A stretch of DNA of 64,000 bases from an uncultured Pseudoteredinibacter sp. (GCF_947502065.1 NZ_CANMYE010000008.1:1-64000), one strand, 5' to 3'. Shown: positions 26,325 through 35,077, counted from the first letter of the stretch. The notes: generated by a model from the sequence alone, not told the origin. Translations and numbers: made by a program.

Positions 26325-26756
26325 CTACTCTTTAATAAATCGTTCATAAGCAAAAACTGTAACAAACGATATCAGTAGCCATACAAGATATTTAAAACCA
26401 TTTTGCACAAGTACAACCTGCAGCGGATTCCCGACGATAAAGTCCATTAAAGGCTGACGTAGAAGAGCACCATGTAAGGCGGTTAGTAAAGCAAATAGAA
26501 TTAGTATGGCAATGCACTTGCCCTTAATTATTATTTTCTTTCTGAGTAGATGGTATAGAAACAGGCAGGCTATGCCATATTCGATGGATGTTGTCATTGC
26601 GATATAGCGCACATCCCAAGAAGGGCTCACTTGTTTACCGGCCATTTGCGAGCCAATCCAATTTGGCAGCCAATCTACGGTAATAACATGAACCACGAAG
26701 GCACTTGTAGAAGCAAGTGCTGCAATCACTAAGCATATGATTAGTTTTTTTGCCAT
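26325..26756 (-). CDS. Small integral membrane protein, unknown
   Basis: 143 residues with about four membrane segments (LIICLVIAALASTSAFVVHV, IEYGIACLFLYHLL, CIAILILFALLTAL, YLVWLLISFVTVFAY). Short loops carry positive charges on one side. No recognised family. It lies 27 bases after the anti-sigma gene on the same strand and may be co-transcribed with the sigma/anti-sigma genes. Confidence 0.65.
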   Translation of the reverse strand: MAKKLIICLVIAALASTSAFVVHVITVDWLPNWIGSQMAGKQVSPSWDVRYIAMTTSIEYGIACLFLYHLLRKKIIIKGKCIAILILFALLTALHGALLRQPLMDFIVGNPLQVVLVQNGFKYLVWLLISFVTVFAYERFIKE

Positions 26757-26783
26757 GCCTAAATCCTTGGCCCTAGTTTATTA

Positions 26784-27590
26784 TCACTTCAGTAAATCAA
26801 AGGCATCCTCAATATGCTCTGGTAATAGAGGCTCTTTGACTCTTAGTTTTTTATACCGCTCCTGAGCTTTGAGCTTATCTTTTCTATAAAGTTCTTCTAA
26901 TGATTCCAGCTCACTCTGATACTTTTCAACTAACTGTATATCTGGCTCAGAAACTCTTGATGCCGTTGCGACAATTTCTTGCAGAGCCTGTTGTTTGCTT
27001 TCTTTCTCTGAATGATCAGCTGCTATCTGCTGTGGATCTTGGGGCTTCGCCATAGGTTTGGATATTCGTTTAGCTCGCATTGTGCTTTCTGTTGGTTTGC
27101 TCAATGTTGATGAAGGCTCGTCCATAGCCGCATAAGCCCCAGCACTCGCCTCATCCACTATCACTTCTTCTACTACCACCTCTTCTATGAAAGGTTCTTG
27201 AACAAGCGCTTCTTTAATAAGCGGCTCTTGAACAACAACTTCTTCCAATTCAGAAACGGAGGTATCGGCCTCAAAGGCTCTTCTGGTGACTGGCAAGCTT
27301 GCTGTTTCTTCAGCTACGCCAAGCTCGATGGCCGAGGAATCCATGCTGTGCTCTTCTAGGTTTGGTAAAAGTAATACGGCAATAAGCATTACTGCTAGGC
27401 TGCCTGCTCCAATAAACCAAGGTTTCACAAAAGCGAGTTTGTTTTGGCTGGCTGCAAGTTTATGCGCTTCAGCTTTTTGCTTGGCATAGGCCAGAACTTT
27501 ATCATCTAGTGATTTTGGCGATTGCACTTTCTGTTCGTTCTGTTCTTGATCGAGCTCAAACTTAGGCTGAGTATGTTTATTGTCACTCAT
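26784..27590 (-). CDS. Membrane-anchored anti-sigma-like protein
   Basis: 268 residues. A charged cytoplasmic N terminus (about 1-55) is followed by one membrane segment (PWFIGAGSLAVMLIAVLLLP) and a periplasmic part that starts with an acidic, repetitive stretch (EEVVVQEPLIKEALVQEP, then EEVVVEEVIVDE) and ends in a helical region (SELESLEELYRKDKLKAQE). No zinc-binding anti-sigma motif is seen. The ATGA overlap with the ECF sigma gene and the topology argue that it sequesters that sigma factor. Confidence 0.65.
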   Translation of the reverse strand: MSDNKHTQPKFELDQEQNEQKVQSPKSLDDKVLAYAKQKAEAHKLAASQNKLAFVKPWFIGAGSLAVMLIAVLLLPNLEEHSMDSSAIELGVAEETASLPVTRRAFEADTSVSELEEVVVQEPLIKEALVQEPFIEEVVVEEVIVDEASAGAYAAMDEPSSTLSKPTESTMRAKRISKPMAKPQDPQQIAADHSEKESKQQALQEIVATASRVSEPDIQLVEKYQSELESLEELYRKDKLKAQERYKKLRVKEPLLPEHIEDAFDLLK

Positions 27591-28141
27591 AACTCACCCT
27601 CTATTAACTGTTTAATTTTTTGTTTGCTGTAGCGTATACGGCTTTTAACCGTCTCCGCTGGGCTGCCGGTGATTTGGGCAATTTCGGCAAGGCTAAAACC
27701 TTCAATCTGTAAAGCGTAGCTCTGCTGCTGAAGTGGCGGTAACTCTGCCAGTTTGCGTTCAATTTCTATAATTAGATATTGTTGCTCTAACGGTGCTTCA
27801 TTAGCTGATTGTTCATCTTCTTGCTTCGGCTCATCATCATAGACTTGGAAATTCTTTTGCTTGCGCCAAAAATCGATCAGCTTATTGTGTGCTATTCGAT
27901 AGAGCCATTGCTTAAAGGGCTGCTGTACTTTCTCATCTGGGCGAAAAGTATCGGCCTTATCAATAACTGATAGCCATGCTTCGTGGCAGATATCTTCGGC
28001 ACAAGTGGCATCCTGCACACTTTTTAGCACATAACGGTAGACGGCATTTTTATAGCGGCCGTAAAGTATCTCAAAGCAAGGATGTGAGCCCTTGCTGAAT
28101 TTCTTCAGCAGGGCCTCATCCGATTTGAAGCGATTTAGCAG
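27587..28141 (-). CDS. ECF sigma-70 factor, probable CTG start
   Basis: The frame from the first accepted start (GTG at 28030) gives only 147 residues and cuts off most of sigma region 2. The open frame continues upstream for 41 more codons and encodes typical ECF sequence (SDEALLKKFSKG, then FEILYGRYKNAVYRYVLKS). It contains no ATG, GTG or TTG, but GGAG lies eight bases before a CTG at 28141, giving a normal 184-residue ECF factor. Region 2 holds DICHEAWLSVID and AHNKLIDFWRK; region 4 holds LPPLQQQSYALQIEGFSLAE. It overlaps its anti-sigma gene (ATGA). Confidence 0.8.
   Translation of the reverse strand: MLNRFKSDEALLKKFSKGSHPCFEILYGRYKNAVYRYVLKSVQDATCAEDICHEAWLSVIDKADTFRPDEKVQQPFKQWLYRIAHNKLIDFWRKQKNFQVYDDEPKQEDEQSANEAPLEQQYLIIEIERKLAELPPLQQQSYALQIEGFSLAEIAQITGSPAETVKSRIRYSKQKIKQLIEGEL
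28089..28113. promoter_or_regulatory. Hairpin in the sigma factor's early coding region
   Basis: TGCTGAA-TTTC-TTCAGCA, flanked by CCC and GGG, forms a stable hairpin about 30-50 bases past the probable CTG start. It could hinder or tune translation of the sigma factor. No experiment is implied; only the symmetry is seen. Confidence 0.35.
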
Positions 28142-28219
28142 CGTCTTATCTCCTCAAAAGAAGGCCTCGTTTTTCTAGCCCTCAAACAAACGCCTTACAA
28201 TTCACAAGAATACAGCAAT

Positions 28220-29962
28220 CTATTGAAGCGCAATTTGCTGATCAATACTAGCTGCGATTTCGGCTATATTAATCAACTCACCACGATAGGAGAATTTGTC
28301 TAGGCCTTTACTATTTCGCAGTTGTGTTATCAGCTCTTGCATATTACCTTCACTAAGGTTTTTTCCACCTCGCAAACGCTGGCCTAATTCGGCAACAGAT
28401 ACGGCAAATCGATGCTCGTTACTGGCCTGCTTGAAGGGGATGGCAAGCTGGTCGGTGTTTACAATTTTTTCGCTTAAGCGGCTAGCGTCGCCTTGCTTCG
28501 CTTTATAGCGAAGCTTGATATAGGCAAGCTCTTCACTTCTTTCTAGCCTAGGGCGCGTTTTACTTAAGCCGCTTCGTGATGCGTCTTTAAAACCCGCCTT
28601 GCCGTAACGCAACTCAGGTAGGCTGCCCTCTCCTTTGAGACTTAGCTCGTAGATAGCCGTTACCTGGTGCCCCATACCAATATCACCGGCATCTACCTTG
28701 TCATTATTGAAATCTTCGCGATTCAGTATGCGGTTCTCATAACCTACCAAACGATATTCACTTACCTGATCGGGATTAAACTCCACCTGAATTTTGACAT
28801 CACTCGCGATAGTATGAAGCGTCGCATTCATCTGATGAACGAGAACCTTATAAGCTTCTTTTAAGCTATCAATATATGCGGCATTACCATTTCCGACATC
28901 GGCCAATTCTTCCATTAAGGCATCGTTATAGTTACCGGTACCAAAACCCAATGTCGTTAAAGCGATACCAGATTTCCGTTTCCGTTCAATCAGAGTTTTC
29001 AGCTGATCTATATCGGTAACACCAACATTCATATCACCATCACTGGCAATTAATACTCGATTAATACCGCCTTCAATAAAAGCTTGCTGGGCTTGCTCGT
29101 AGGCCAATTTGATACCTGCACTACCGTGAGTACTGCCACCGGCTTCCAGCCCGTTAATTGCCGCTCGAATCTTTGCTTTTTCGCTGGCCGCTGTTGCGGG
29201 CAATACCAGGCCTGCCGCTCCCGCATACACTACCAATGACACTTTATCTTGGGCTTCTAGATTGTCTAACAGCATCAGCAGGGATTTTTTCAGCAATGGA
29301 AGCTTATTTTTCGATCGCATACTGCCAGATACATCCACTAAAAAGACCAAGTTGGCGGCAGGTCTTTGCTGCATATCTGGCTCATAGGCTTGCAGCCCGA
29401 TGCGCATTAGGTATTTATTGTTGTTCCACGGCGAAGTACTTAGCTCCGTATTAATATTAAAAGGCTGGTCTTTTGAGCTTGGTTTTGGGTAGTCATAATG
29501 AAAATAATTGATCATTTCCTCTACCCGCACCGCCTCCTGCGGGGGTAAGTTGCCATCTTGTAGAATCATGCGGCGGATATTGGCGTATGAGGCCGTATCC
29601 ACATCAACGGAAAATGTTGATAAGGGCTGCTCTGATACCAAGCGAATGGGATTGTCAGCAGGTCCTCGATAATTTTCACTGTTCTGTTCAATAATTGACG
29701 GCGGTATCTCTGGCATAGGCTTAGCGGGCATCATTGAGTTGTACATCACCCTTTTTCGCTCGGCTTCTGCATAAGCCGGCATAACCCTCGCTGCCGATAC
29801 AGTAACTTCTTCCAGCTCCTGAGGGCTACTCAGCACCACAGGCACTGGATCTGTATATTGCGTGGCGTCCTTTTGTGATTTCTGCTCTGTTGAATTTTGG
29901 CAAGCCACAAGGCCACCCAAGAGAATTGCGACAGGCAGTGCTTTGCGAATAGTTGGGCTCAT
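28220..29962 (-). CDS. YfbK-type von Willebrand factor A lipoprotein
   Basis: 580 residues. The lipobox is GGLVAC (Cys21). A vWF-N region (NPIRLVSEQPLSTFSVDVDT, about 103-122) precedes a vWA domain whose MIDAS motif DVSGS is intact (FLVDVSGSMRS, about 207-217). A DUF3520-like C terminus ends the protein. This is the E. coli YfbK family. In many proteobacteria it sits beside an ECF sigma/anti-sigma pair, as here (78 bases upstream of the sigma gene). Role is unknown; the MIDAS metal site suggests protein binding in the envelope. Confidence 0.88.
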   Translation of the reverse strand: MSPTIRKALPVAILLGGLVACQNSTEQKSQKDATQYTDPVPVVLSSPQELEEVTVSAARVMPAYAEAERKRVMYNSMMPAKPMPEIPPSIIEQNSENYRGPADNPIRLVSEQPLSTFSVDVDTASYANIRRMILQDGNLPPQEAVRVEEMINYFHYDYPKPSSKDQPFNINTELSTSPWNNNKYLMRIGLQAYEPDMQQRPAANLVFLVDVSGSMRSKNKLPLLKKSLLMLLDNLEAQDKVSLVVYAGAAGLVLPATAASEKAKIRAAINGLEAGGSTHGSAGIKLAYEQAQQAFIEGGINRVLIASDGDMNVGVTDIDQLKTLIERKRKSGIALTTLGFGTGNYNDALMEELADVGNGNAAYIDSLKEAYKVLVHQMNATLHTIASDVKIQVEFNPDQVSEYRLVGYENRILNREDFNNDKVDAGDIGMGHQVTAIYELSLKGEGSLPELRYGKAGFKDASRSGLSKTRPRLERSEELAYIKLRYKAKQGDASRLSEKIVNTDQLAIPFKQASNEHRFAVSVAELGQRLRGGKNLSEGNMQELITQLRNSKGLDKFSYRGELINIAEIAASIDQQIALQ

Positions 29963-30081
29963 ATCTAAGCTCCTTGACGTTGTGTTATAGCTATAACGCA
30001 GCAGTGAGGAAAATGGGGTTAAAAGGGAGGTAAAAAAAAGAGTGCTTATGGTGAAATACCATCCCTGGCACGATTTCCCTG

Positions 30082-30110
30082 AAAAAAGCAGACACTCCCT
30101 GGGGAATGTC
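30082..30110 (-). terminator. Terminator of the TonB-like gene
   Basis: On the minus strand GACATTCCC pairs with GGGAGTGTC (one G-U pair) and is followed by TGCTTTTTT. It lies just past the stop of the TonB-like gene. Confidence 0.75.
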
Positions 30111-30118
30111 TTTGGCAG

Positions 30119-30784
30119 CTATTTCTCGATACTGAAGCGAATGCGCTCGGTCACATTCGGCGTAGCGACGGGTTCACCGTCTTGTATCGCGGGCTGATAT
30201 TTGTACTTGGCAACCGCTGCGGTCGCTGCCTTCTCGAAGACGCCCTGGGGCTGAGCTTGGAGCACCCGAATATTCTCAGTATTGCCAATAGCGGTTACAT
30301 CAAAGCGCACATCAACAAAGCCCTCTATACCTCGAGTAATGGCTCTATTTGGATACCGAGGTGCAGCAGCAACTCTTTTCACCAACATACCGCTTTGGCC
30401 GATCTCAATCGGGCCTTCATTTCCTGGGTCAACATTGAACTTCCCAGGCAACAGGCCAGTAAAATCGTTTTCGTTCGACAGCACTATTTCTGGGTTATCT
30501 ACCGGCGGAGTCTCCTGAATTTCTTGCTTTTCAGGTTTTTCGTATTCCTTTTGGGTTTCGATAATCTGCTTTTCAGCCCAAATATTAGCCGGCATGATAT
30601 GGGCCGGTGATTCAGGCTCTATGTATTCCTTATAAATTAAGCTGTGCATTAATAAAATGAGCGCTGAGGTCACAGCCACCGAGAACAACACAGATACGGC
30701 AAAAGCCATTAACTTTGTAACAGCACCTCTAGAAGACTGCCCTATATGAGTATTTGCAGCGCTTTGCTTAATTATTGCATTCAT
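30119..30784 (-). CDS. TonB-family energy transducer
   Basis: 221 residues. A single membrane segment near residues 27-50 (AVSVLFSVAVTSALILLMHS) is followed by a Glu/Pro/Lys linker (EYEKPEKQEIQETPPVDNPE) and a TonB C-terminal domain (PRYPNRAITRGIEGFVDVRF to VTERIRFSI, about 140-220). It should couple the inner-membrane proton gradient to outer-membrane receptors, but it is third in a BlaI-M56 operon, so it may serve a regulatory relay instead. Confidence 0.85.
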   Translation of the reverse strand: MNAIIKQSAANTHIGQSSRGAVTKLMAFAVSVLFSVAVTSALILLMHSLIYKEYIEPESPAHIMPANIWAEKQIIETQKEYEKPEKQEIQETPPVDNPEIVLSNENDFTGLLPGKFNVDPGNEGPIEIGQSGMLVKRVAAAPRYPNRAITRGIEGFVDVRFDVTAIGNTENIRVLQAQPQGVFEKAATAAVAKYKYQPAIQDGEPVATPNVTERIRFSIEK

Positions 30785-30857
30785 ATCAAACCTTCCTCGA
30801 GCATTTGCTCATTGCTGTAAAACTAATAAGCTGAGCCAATTTAACTAACTGGCTCTA

Positions 30858-32210
30858 CTAATCGTCTTCGCTATCAATAGAAACCTTAAATTCTTGGCTG
30901 ACCCCAGTTATATAGGCTGGCTTTCCCGATCGCTGATAAGCGGAGAACTGACTACCTCGAATTGATTTCTCAATCTCACGTTTGAGTTTGCTACTTAAAT
31001 CTACGGGGCTAACAACCACGCCGTAAGCATTTCCAAACTCATCAATATTAAACTCCGCTTTAATATTGATTGATAAATCAATCCCCTCGAAAGCTTCAAT
31101 AGCAGGCATTTGAATATCGCCATCGACAAATCCACTAACCTGCACTTGTGATGCTGGCAGTGTATTTGTTGCCATTGCGACCACTTTTAAAGATTCATCA
31201 AATCTAGCTTTTTCATTTTCTGATTTGGAAACAGTTCGAACATCTACCAAACTAACTGGTATTTTTAAAAATCCTTTGTCATGAACTTCTAAGTCTATCG
31301 CTGCCATAGATAAACCAATCAAAAGCAAAAACCAAAACATAGGTCTACTGGCATTACTCTTTTGAGGCGCACGATCGACATAGCGATCAAGCACCGTCAT
31401 CACCCGCTGGTAGTATTCGCCATTGCCGTTTACTGCAACCACCATTGCGCTGGCCTGTTTATGCAATCGTCCGGCTTCCATTAGCACTTCGGCATAATCG
31501 GCGTCGTTTGCACCTGCATTAAGCACCGTGTCATCAGCGAGTTGCTCCGATAGACTTTTCAGTTCTGCAAGCAACCACCAAAGGGGCGGCAGAAACCAAT
31601 AGATTGCTAACAGAAAACGTGCTGAGTTAATTCTTAAAAAGTCACGGTGTTTGATATGCGCCAGTTCGTGAAGCAAGACCAGATCAAGCTGCGCTTTCGG
31701 CCAGGACTCTGCATTGGCAGGCAGCAATACAATCGAACGAAGAAAGCCAAAGGTACAAGGACTCATTGATTCGCTATGATGTATGCGTAAAGCTGGAGTT
31801 TTCTTAATACTGAGCTTTGCAGCAAGCATCTCTAAACGACTATTTAGATCTTTGTTAGCTTGCTTGGCTTGCTTTTCGATCTGAGCAAGGCGCAACAAAC
31901 CCATAATGGAATACAACAGTAACCAGCTTGCGACAAAGCAATACACCATTAGAAGATATTGCACCCAAGTCTGCTGGATAAAATGCACCGGGTTCTGCAA
32001 TAGAAAGTGACTAGGCCGAACTGCGACAGCAATTGAAAAGCTATTCAAGGCATAATCAAAAAAGGGAAACAAAAACAGTAAGGCGGCCGCCATACTTAAC
32101 CACTGATAACGCAGGCGCGCCGAGTGTTTATCCAAGCCCAAATAGCAGCCCAATAACAATAAACAGATTAACCCTGCTTTAAGCGCTAGCATTAGGGCGG
32201 CCGCGATCAT
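30858..32210 (-). CDS. M56 (BlaR1-like) membrane peptidase with TonB-like tail
   Basis: 450 residues. N-terminal membrane helices (about 1-24, 36-58, 84-108) precede the cytoplasmic zinc-peptidase domain with HELAH at 181-185. A further membrane segment (PMFWFLLLIGLSMAAI) leads to a periplasmic tail. The tail ends in a stretch resembling a TonB C-terminal domain (VSGFVDGDIQMP, then EFNIDEFGNAYGVVVSP) and has no penicillin-binding sensor, so beta-lactam sensing is unlikely. The likely role is cleaving the BlaI-type repressor on an unknown envelope signal. It overlaps blaI by one base. Confidence 0.85.
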   Translation of the reverse strand: MIAAALMLALKAGLICLLLLGCYLGLDKHSARLRYQWLSMAAALLFLFPFFDYALNSFSIAVAVRPSHFLLQNPVHFIQQTWVQYLLMVYCFVASWLLLYSIMGLLRLAQIEKQAKQANKDLNSRLEMLAAKLSIKKTPALRIHHSESMSPCTFGFLRSIVLLPANAESWPKAQLDLVLLHELAHIKHRDFLRINSARFLLAIYWFLPPLWWLLAELKSLSEQLADDTVLNAGANDADYAEVLMEAGRLHKQASAMVVAVNGNGEYYQRVMTVLDRYVDRAPQKSNASRPMFWFLLLIGLSMAAIDLEVHDKGFLKIPVSLVDVRTVSKSENEKARFDESLKVVAMATNTLPASQVQVSGFVDGDIQMPAIEAFEGIDLSINIKAEFNIDEFGNAYGVVVSPVDLSSKLKREIEKSIRGSQFSAYQRSGKPAYITGVSQEFKVSIDSEDD

Positions 32211-32608
32211 TACTTAGGCTCCTGCTGCTTTCTTTCACGAGCTTGGCGAATCATCTTTTCCAAGGATTCCAACTCCTGCTCATTTAACTCTTCTTTGGCG
32301 TTACCAATTAATGCGCTGGCGGCCTGGAGGGCAGAGCCTCCAAAAAAGGTGCGCACTAAACGCCCCATCGCCGATTGGCTTGCATCGTCTTTGGCGGTAA
32401 CTGCGCTATATAAATACTTCGCGCCGTCTTGCTGATGACTGACCAAACCCTTCTCAACCATCCTTGCCAATAAAGCGCGGACTGATGAATAACTGGGGGC
32501 GTCGCTAATACCGGCCTGCACCTCTTTCGCCGAGGCGGGCTGTCGCTCATATAAGACATCTAGAATTTGTCGCTCGCGACGACTGAGCTTTTGACTTGTT
32601 TTGCTCAT
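32210..32608 (-). CDS. BlaI/MecI-family repressor
   Basis: 132 residues. An N-terminal winged helix (LSRRERQILDVLYERQPASA onward, about residues 8-75, with YSSVRALLARMVEKGLV) is followed by a helical dimer region. It is the regulator of the BlaI-M56-TonB operon and is followed by the M56 gene with a TAATG overlap. A 39-base perfect palindrome 65 bases upstream is the obvious candidate operator. The partner peptidase would release repression by cutting it. Confidence 0.9.
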   Translation of the reverse strand: MSKTSQKLSRRERQILDVLYERQPASAKEVQAGISDAPSYSSVRALLARMVEKGLVSHQQDGAKYLYSAVTAKDDASQSAMGRLVRTFFGGSALQAASALIGNAKEELNEQELESLEKMIRQARERKQQEPK

Positions 32609-32673
32609 GACAAGAAATATCCAATCACTGTTATTACGATTCGAAAACCCTTAGCTACTCAGGCCTTCATCAA

Positions 32674-32712
32674 GGTGCTAATTTTTTAGCATCATGCTAA
32701 AAAATTAGCACC
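32674..32712. promoter_or_regulatory. 39-base perfect palindrome between blaI and sahR
   Basis: GGTGCTAATTTTTTAGCAT, C, ATGCTAAAAAATTAGCACC: a perfect 19-base inverted repeat. Each arm itself contains a smaller palindrome, TGCTAA-N4-TTAGCA, so the site looks like two adjacent dimer operators. It lies in the divergent blaI/sahR promoter region. Autoregulation by the BlaI-type protein is the simplest reading. Confidence 0.65.
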
Positions 32713-32745
32713 TACACCCAACAAGGTCAAACAAAATTTATACAA

Positions 32746-32773
32746 ATCTATATCGAAATATTTTGATATAGAT
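32746..32773. promoter_or_regulatory. Candidate SahR operator in front of sahR-metK
   Basis: ATCTATATC-N10-GATATAGAT, with AAATATTT in the middle, is a near-perfect 28-base palindrome ending 25 bases before the sahR start. ArsR-family SahR regulators bind A+T-rich palindromes with ATATC/GATAT half-sites ahead of SAM-cycle genes. The site is near the likely promoter, so repression is expected. No copy was found before metK, ahcY or metF. Confidence 0.6.
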
Positions 32774-32798
32774 AAAATGCACTGCTACACTCCCCATT

Positions 32799-33794
32799 AT
32801 GTCTAGTGATGAGAACCCTCAAGAACGCCCTGCTGAGCAGTTAGCCGCCCTATTAAAGGCCGCGGCGGATCCTTTGCGTCTTGAGGTTTTGCGCGTGCTA
32901 GCTAGAGATTCCTATGGGGTGTTGGAGCTGGTTTCAATTTTCGAATTGAAGCAGTCCAGTATGAGTCACCATTTAAAGGTGCTTGCCTCAGCGGGCTTGG
33001 TCGCAACTCGGCGTGAAGGCAACTCAATCTTCTATCGCCGTGCCCTCGCCAGTGTTGACCCGCTATTAGGCGAAGCCCAAAGGCGCTTATTTATCAGTGT
33101 CGATAGCTTGCCACTAGAGCCAGAGTTACAAGCCCGCTTAGATGAAATCCAAAGCGAGCGCGAAACCGCTTCTCGCAAGTTTTTCACCGAAAATGCCGGC
33201 AAGTTTCGTGAACAAGCCGACTTAATTGCCAGCTTCCCGGTCTACCAGGAGCAGGTTGCGGAAGCCTTGTTGGCCGCACCTGTTGATAAGACAGGCGAAA
33301 ATCGGCTAGCCCTCGAGCTCGGCCCTGGTGAAGGAGAGTTTTTGCCATTTTTGGCGGAACGATTTGATACCGTTTTTGCATTAGATAACAGCCCAGCCAT
33401 GCTGGAGACCTCACGCCAACTGGTACATACAAAAGGGCTGAACAACGTTGAGCTAGTGTTAGGTGACACAAGACGCTTGCAGGAACTAGACATTGCCGCG
33501 CAATGCATAGTCGTCAATATGGTTTTGCACCACACCCCATCACCAGCTCAAATTTTTAGTGATTTAGCCAATAGTTTGGCCAGCGGTGGGGTTCTGCTGG
33601 TTACTGATCTATGCCGTCACGATCAAGCTTGGGCTCAAGAAGCCTGCGGTGATCTATGGTTAGGTTTTGAACCCCAGGATTTAAGTCAGTGGAGCGCAGA
33701 AGCCGGCCTTGAAGAGGGCCAAAGTATTTACTTTGCGCTGCGCAATGGCTTTCAAATTCAAATACGTGAATTTATAAAACCCGCACAGGCTTGA
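32799..33794 (+). CDS. sahR: ArsR-type regulator fused to a methyltransferase domain (SahR-like)
   Basis: 331 residues. The N-terminal winged helix (ALLKAAADPLRLEVLRVLAR, then SSMSHHLKVLASAGLVATRR, about 15-75) is followed from about residue 160 by a class I SAM-methyltransferase fold (LALELGPGEGEFLPFLAERF, VLGDTRRL, VVNMVLHH). The Pseudomonas homologue lies next to metK. SahR regulators sense S-adenosylhomocysteine and control methionine-cycle genes. Here sahR, metK, ahcY and metF run in one direction. The fused domain probably binds SAH or SAM; whether it still methylates anything is unknown. Confidence 0.87.
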   Translation: MSSDENPQERPAEQLAALLKAAADPLRLEVLRVLARDSYGVLELVSIFELKQSSMSHHLKVLASAGLVATRREGNSIFYRRALASVDPLLGEAQRRLFISVDSLPLEPELQARLDEIQSERETASRKFFTENAGKFREQADLIASFPVYQEQVAEALLAAPVDKTGENRLALELGPGEGEFLPFLAERFDTVFALDNSPAMLETSRQLVHTKGLNNVELVLGDTRRLQELDIAAQCIVVNMVLHHTPSPAQIFSDLANSLASGGVLLVTDLCRHDQAWAQEACGDLWLGFEPQDLSQWSAEAGLEEGQSIYFALRNGFQIQIREFIKPAQA

Positions 33795-33862
33795 TACAAA
33801 TAATCGTATCACTAGCCGTCGGAATTTTTTTGGCCTAAGGCCATGAATTTAGGAAATGAGTT

Positions 33863-35077
33863 ATGTCTGAGTACAGCATTTTTACTTCGGAATCAGTATC
33901 TGAAGGTCACCCGGATAAAATGGCCGATCAGATTTCCGATGCCATTTTGGACGCCATTATCGCGCGTGATAAAGACGCTCGTGTAGCGGTCGAAACTTTA
34001 GTGAAAACCGGTATGGCCATCGTCGCTGGTGAGCTAACCACTAGCTGCTATGTCGATCTTGAAGACATTATTCGCGATGTGATCAAAGGCATTGGCTACA
34101 ACAGCTCCGATGTGGGCTACGACGGCGATAGCTGCGCTGTGATCAATGCCATAGGCAAGCAATCTGTGGACATTAACCAAGGTGTCGACCGTGCCAAGCC
34201 AGAAGATCAAGGTGCCGGCGACCAAGGCTTAATGTTTGGTTACGCCACCAATGAAACACCAACGCTGATGCCAGCACCGGTTTACTACTCACACCGCTTA
34301 GTAGAGCGCCAAGCTCAACTTCGTAAAGACGGTGTATTGCCTTGGTTGCGTCCAGACGCAAAGTCACAAGTTACCTTGCGCTATGAAGATGGCAAACCAG
34401 TAGCCGTTGATGCGGTAGTTTTATCTACCCAGCACAACCCAGAGGTTAGCCAAGAAGATATCCGTGAAGCTGTTCTAGAGAACATTATTAAACATGTTCT
34501 TCCACCAGAGCTATTACACGAGGGCACCCAGTACCACATCAACCCAACAGGCAATTTCGTCATTGGTGGCCCAGTGGGTGACGCTGGTCTAACTGGACGT
34601 AAAATTATTGTAGATACCTATGGTGGTATGGCTCGTCACGGTGGCGGTGCTTTCTCTGGTAAAGACCCATCCAAAGTAGATCGCTCAGCAGCCTATGCAG
34701 GCCGCTACGTTGCTAAAAACGTTGTCGCTGCTGGCTTAGCTGATCGCTGCGAAATTCAGGTGTCCTACGCTATTGGTGTTGCCGAACCAACTTCTATTTC
34801 AGTTAATACTTTTGGCACTGGCAAAGTGAGTGACGAGCAACTCATCACCGCAATTCGCGAAGTTTTCGATCTTCGTCCATACGCCATTACTAAAGTGTTG
34901 GATCTACAGCACCCAATGTATCAACTCACCGCAGCTTACGGTCATTTTGGTCGCGAGCCGTTTGAACACAGTTACGAGTGGGTAGAAAACGGCGAAAGCA
35001 AAAAAGATACTTTCACCGCCTTCACCTGGGAAAAAACAGACAAAGTGGATGCTTTAAAAGCAGCACTGGGTAAGTGA
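33863..35077 (+). CDS. metK: S-adenosylmethionine synthetase
   Basis: 404 residues, slightly longer than E. coli MetK (384). It makes SAM from methionine and ATP. Features include FTSESVSEGHPDKMADQISD (residues 7-26), the K+-binding region, GAGDQGLMFGYATNETP near 117-133 and GGGAFSGKDPSKVDRSAAY near 266-284. GGAAATGAG precedes the ATG. The stop codon is followed at once by a GACGTTA repeat array. Confidence 0.98.
   Translation: MSEYSIFTSESVSEGHPDKMADQISDAILDAIIARDKDARVAVETLVKTGMAIVAGELTTSCYVDLEDIIRDVIKGIGYNSSDVGYDGDSCAVINAIGKQSVDINQGVDRAKPEDQGAGDQGLMFGYATNETPTLMPAPVYYSHRLVERQAQLRKDGVLPWLRPDAKSQVTLRYEDGKPVAVDAVVLSTQHNPEVSQEDIREAVLENIIKHVLPPELLHEGTQYHINPTGNFVIGGPVGDAGLTGRKIIVDTYGGMARHGGGAFSGKDPSKVDRSAAYAGRYVAKNVVAAGLADRCEIQVSYAIGVAEPTSISVNTFGTGKVSDEQLITAIREVFDLRPYAITKVLDLQHPMYQLTAAYGHFGREPFEHSYEWVENGESKKDTFTAFTWEKTDKVDALKAALGK

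Noticed and set aside
30858..32608. Beta-lactam resistance sensor system
   Set aside because: No penicillin-binding sensor domain and no beta-lactamase next to it; the serine hydrolase at 18550 is distant and has an HxG motif.
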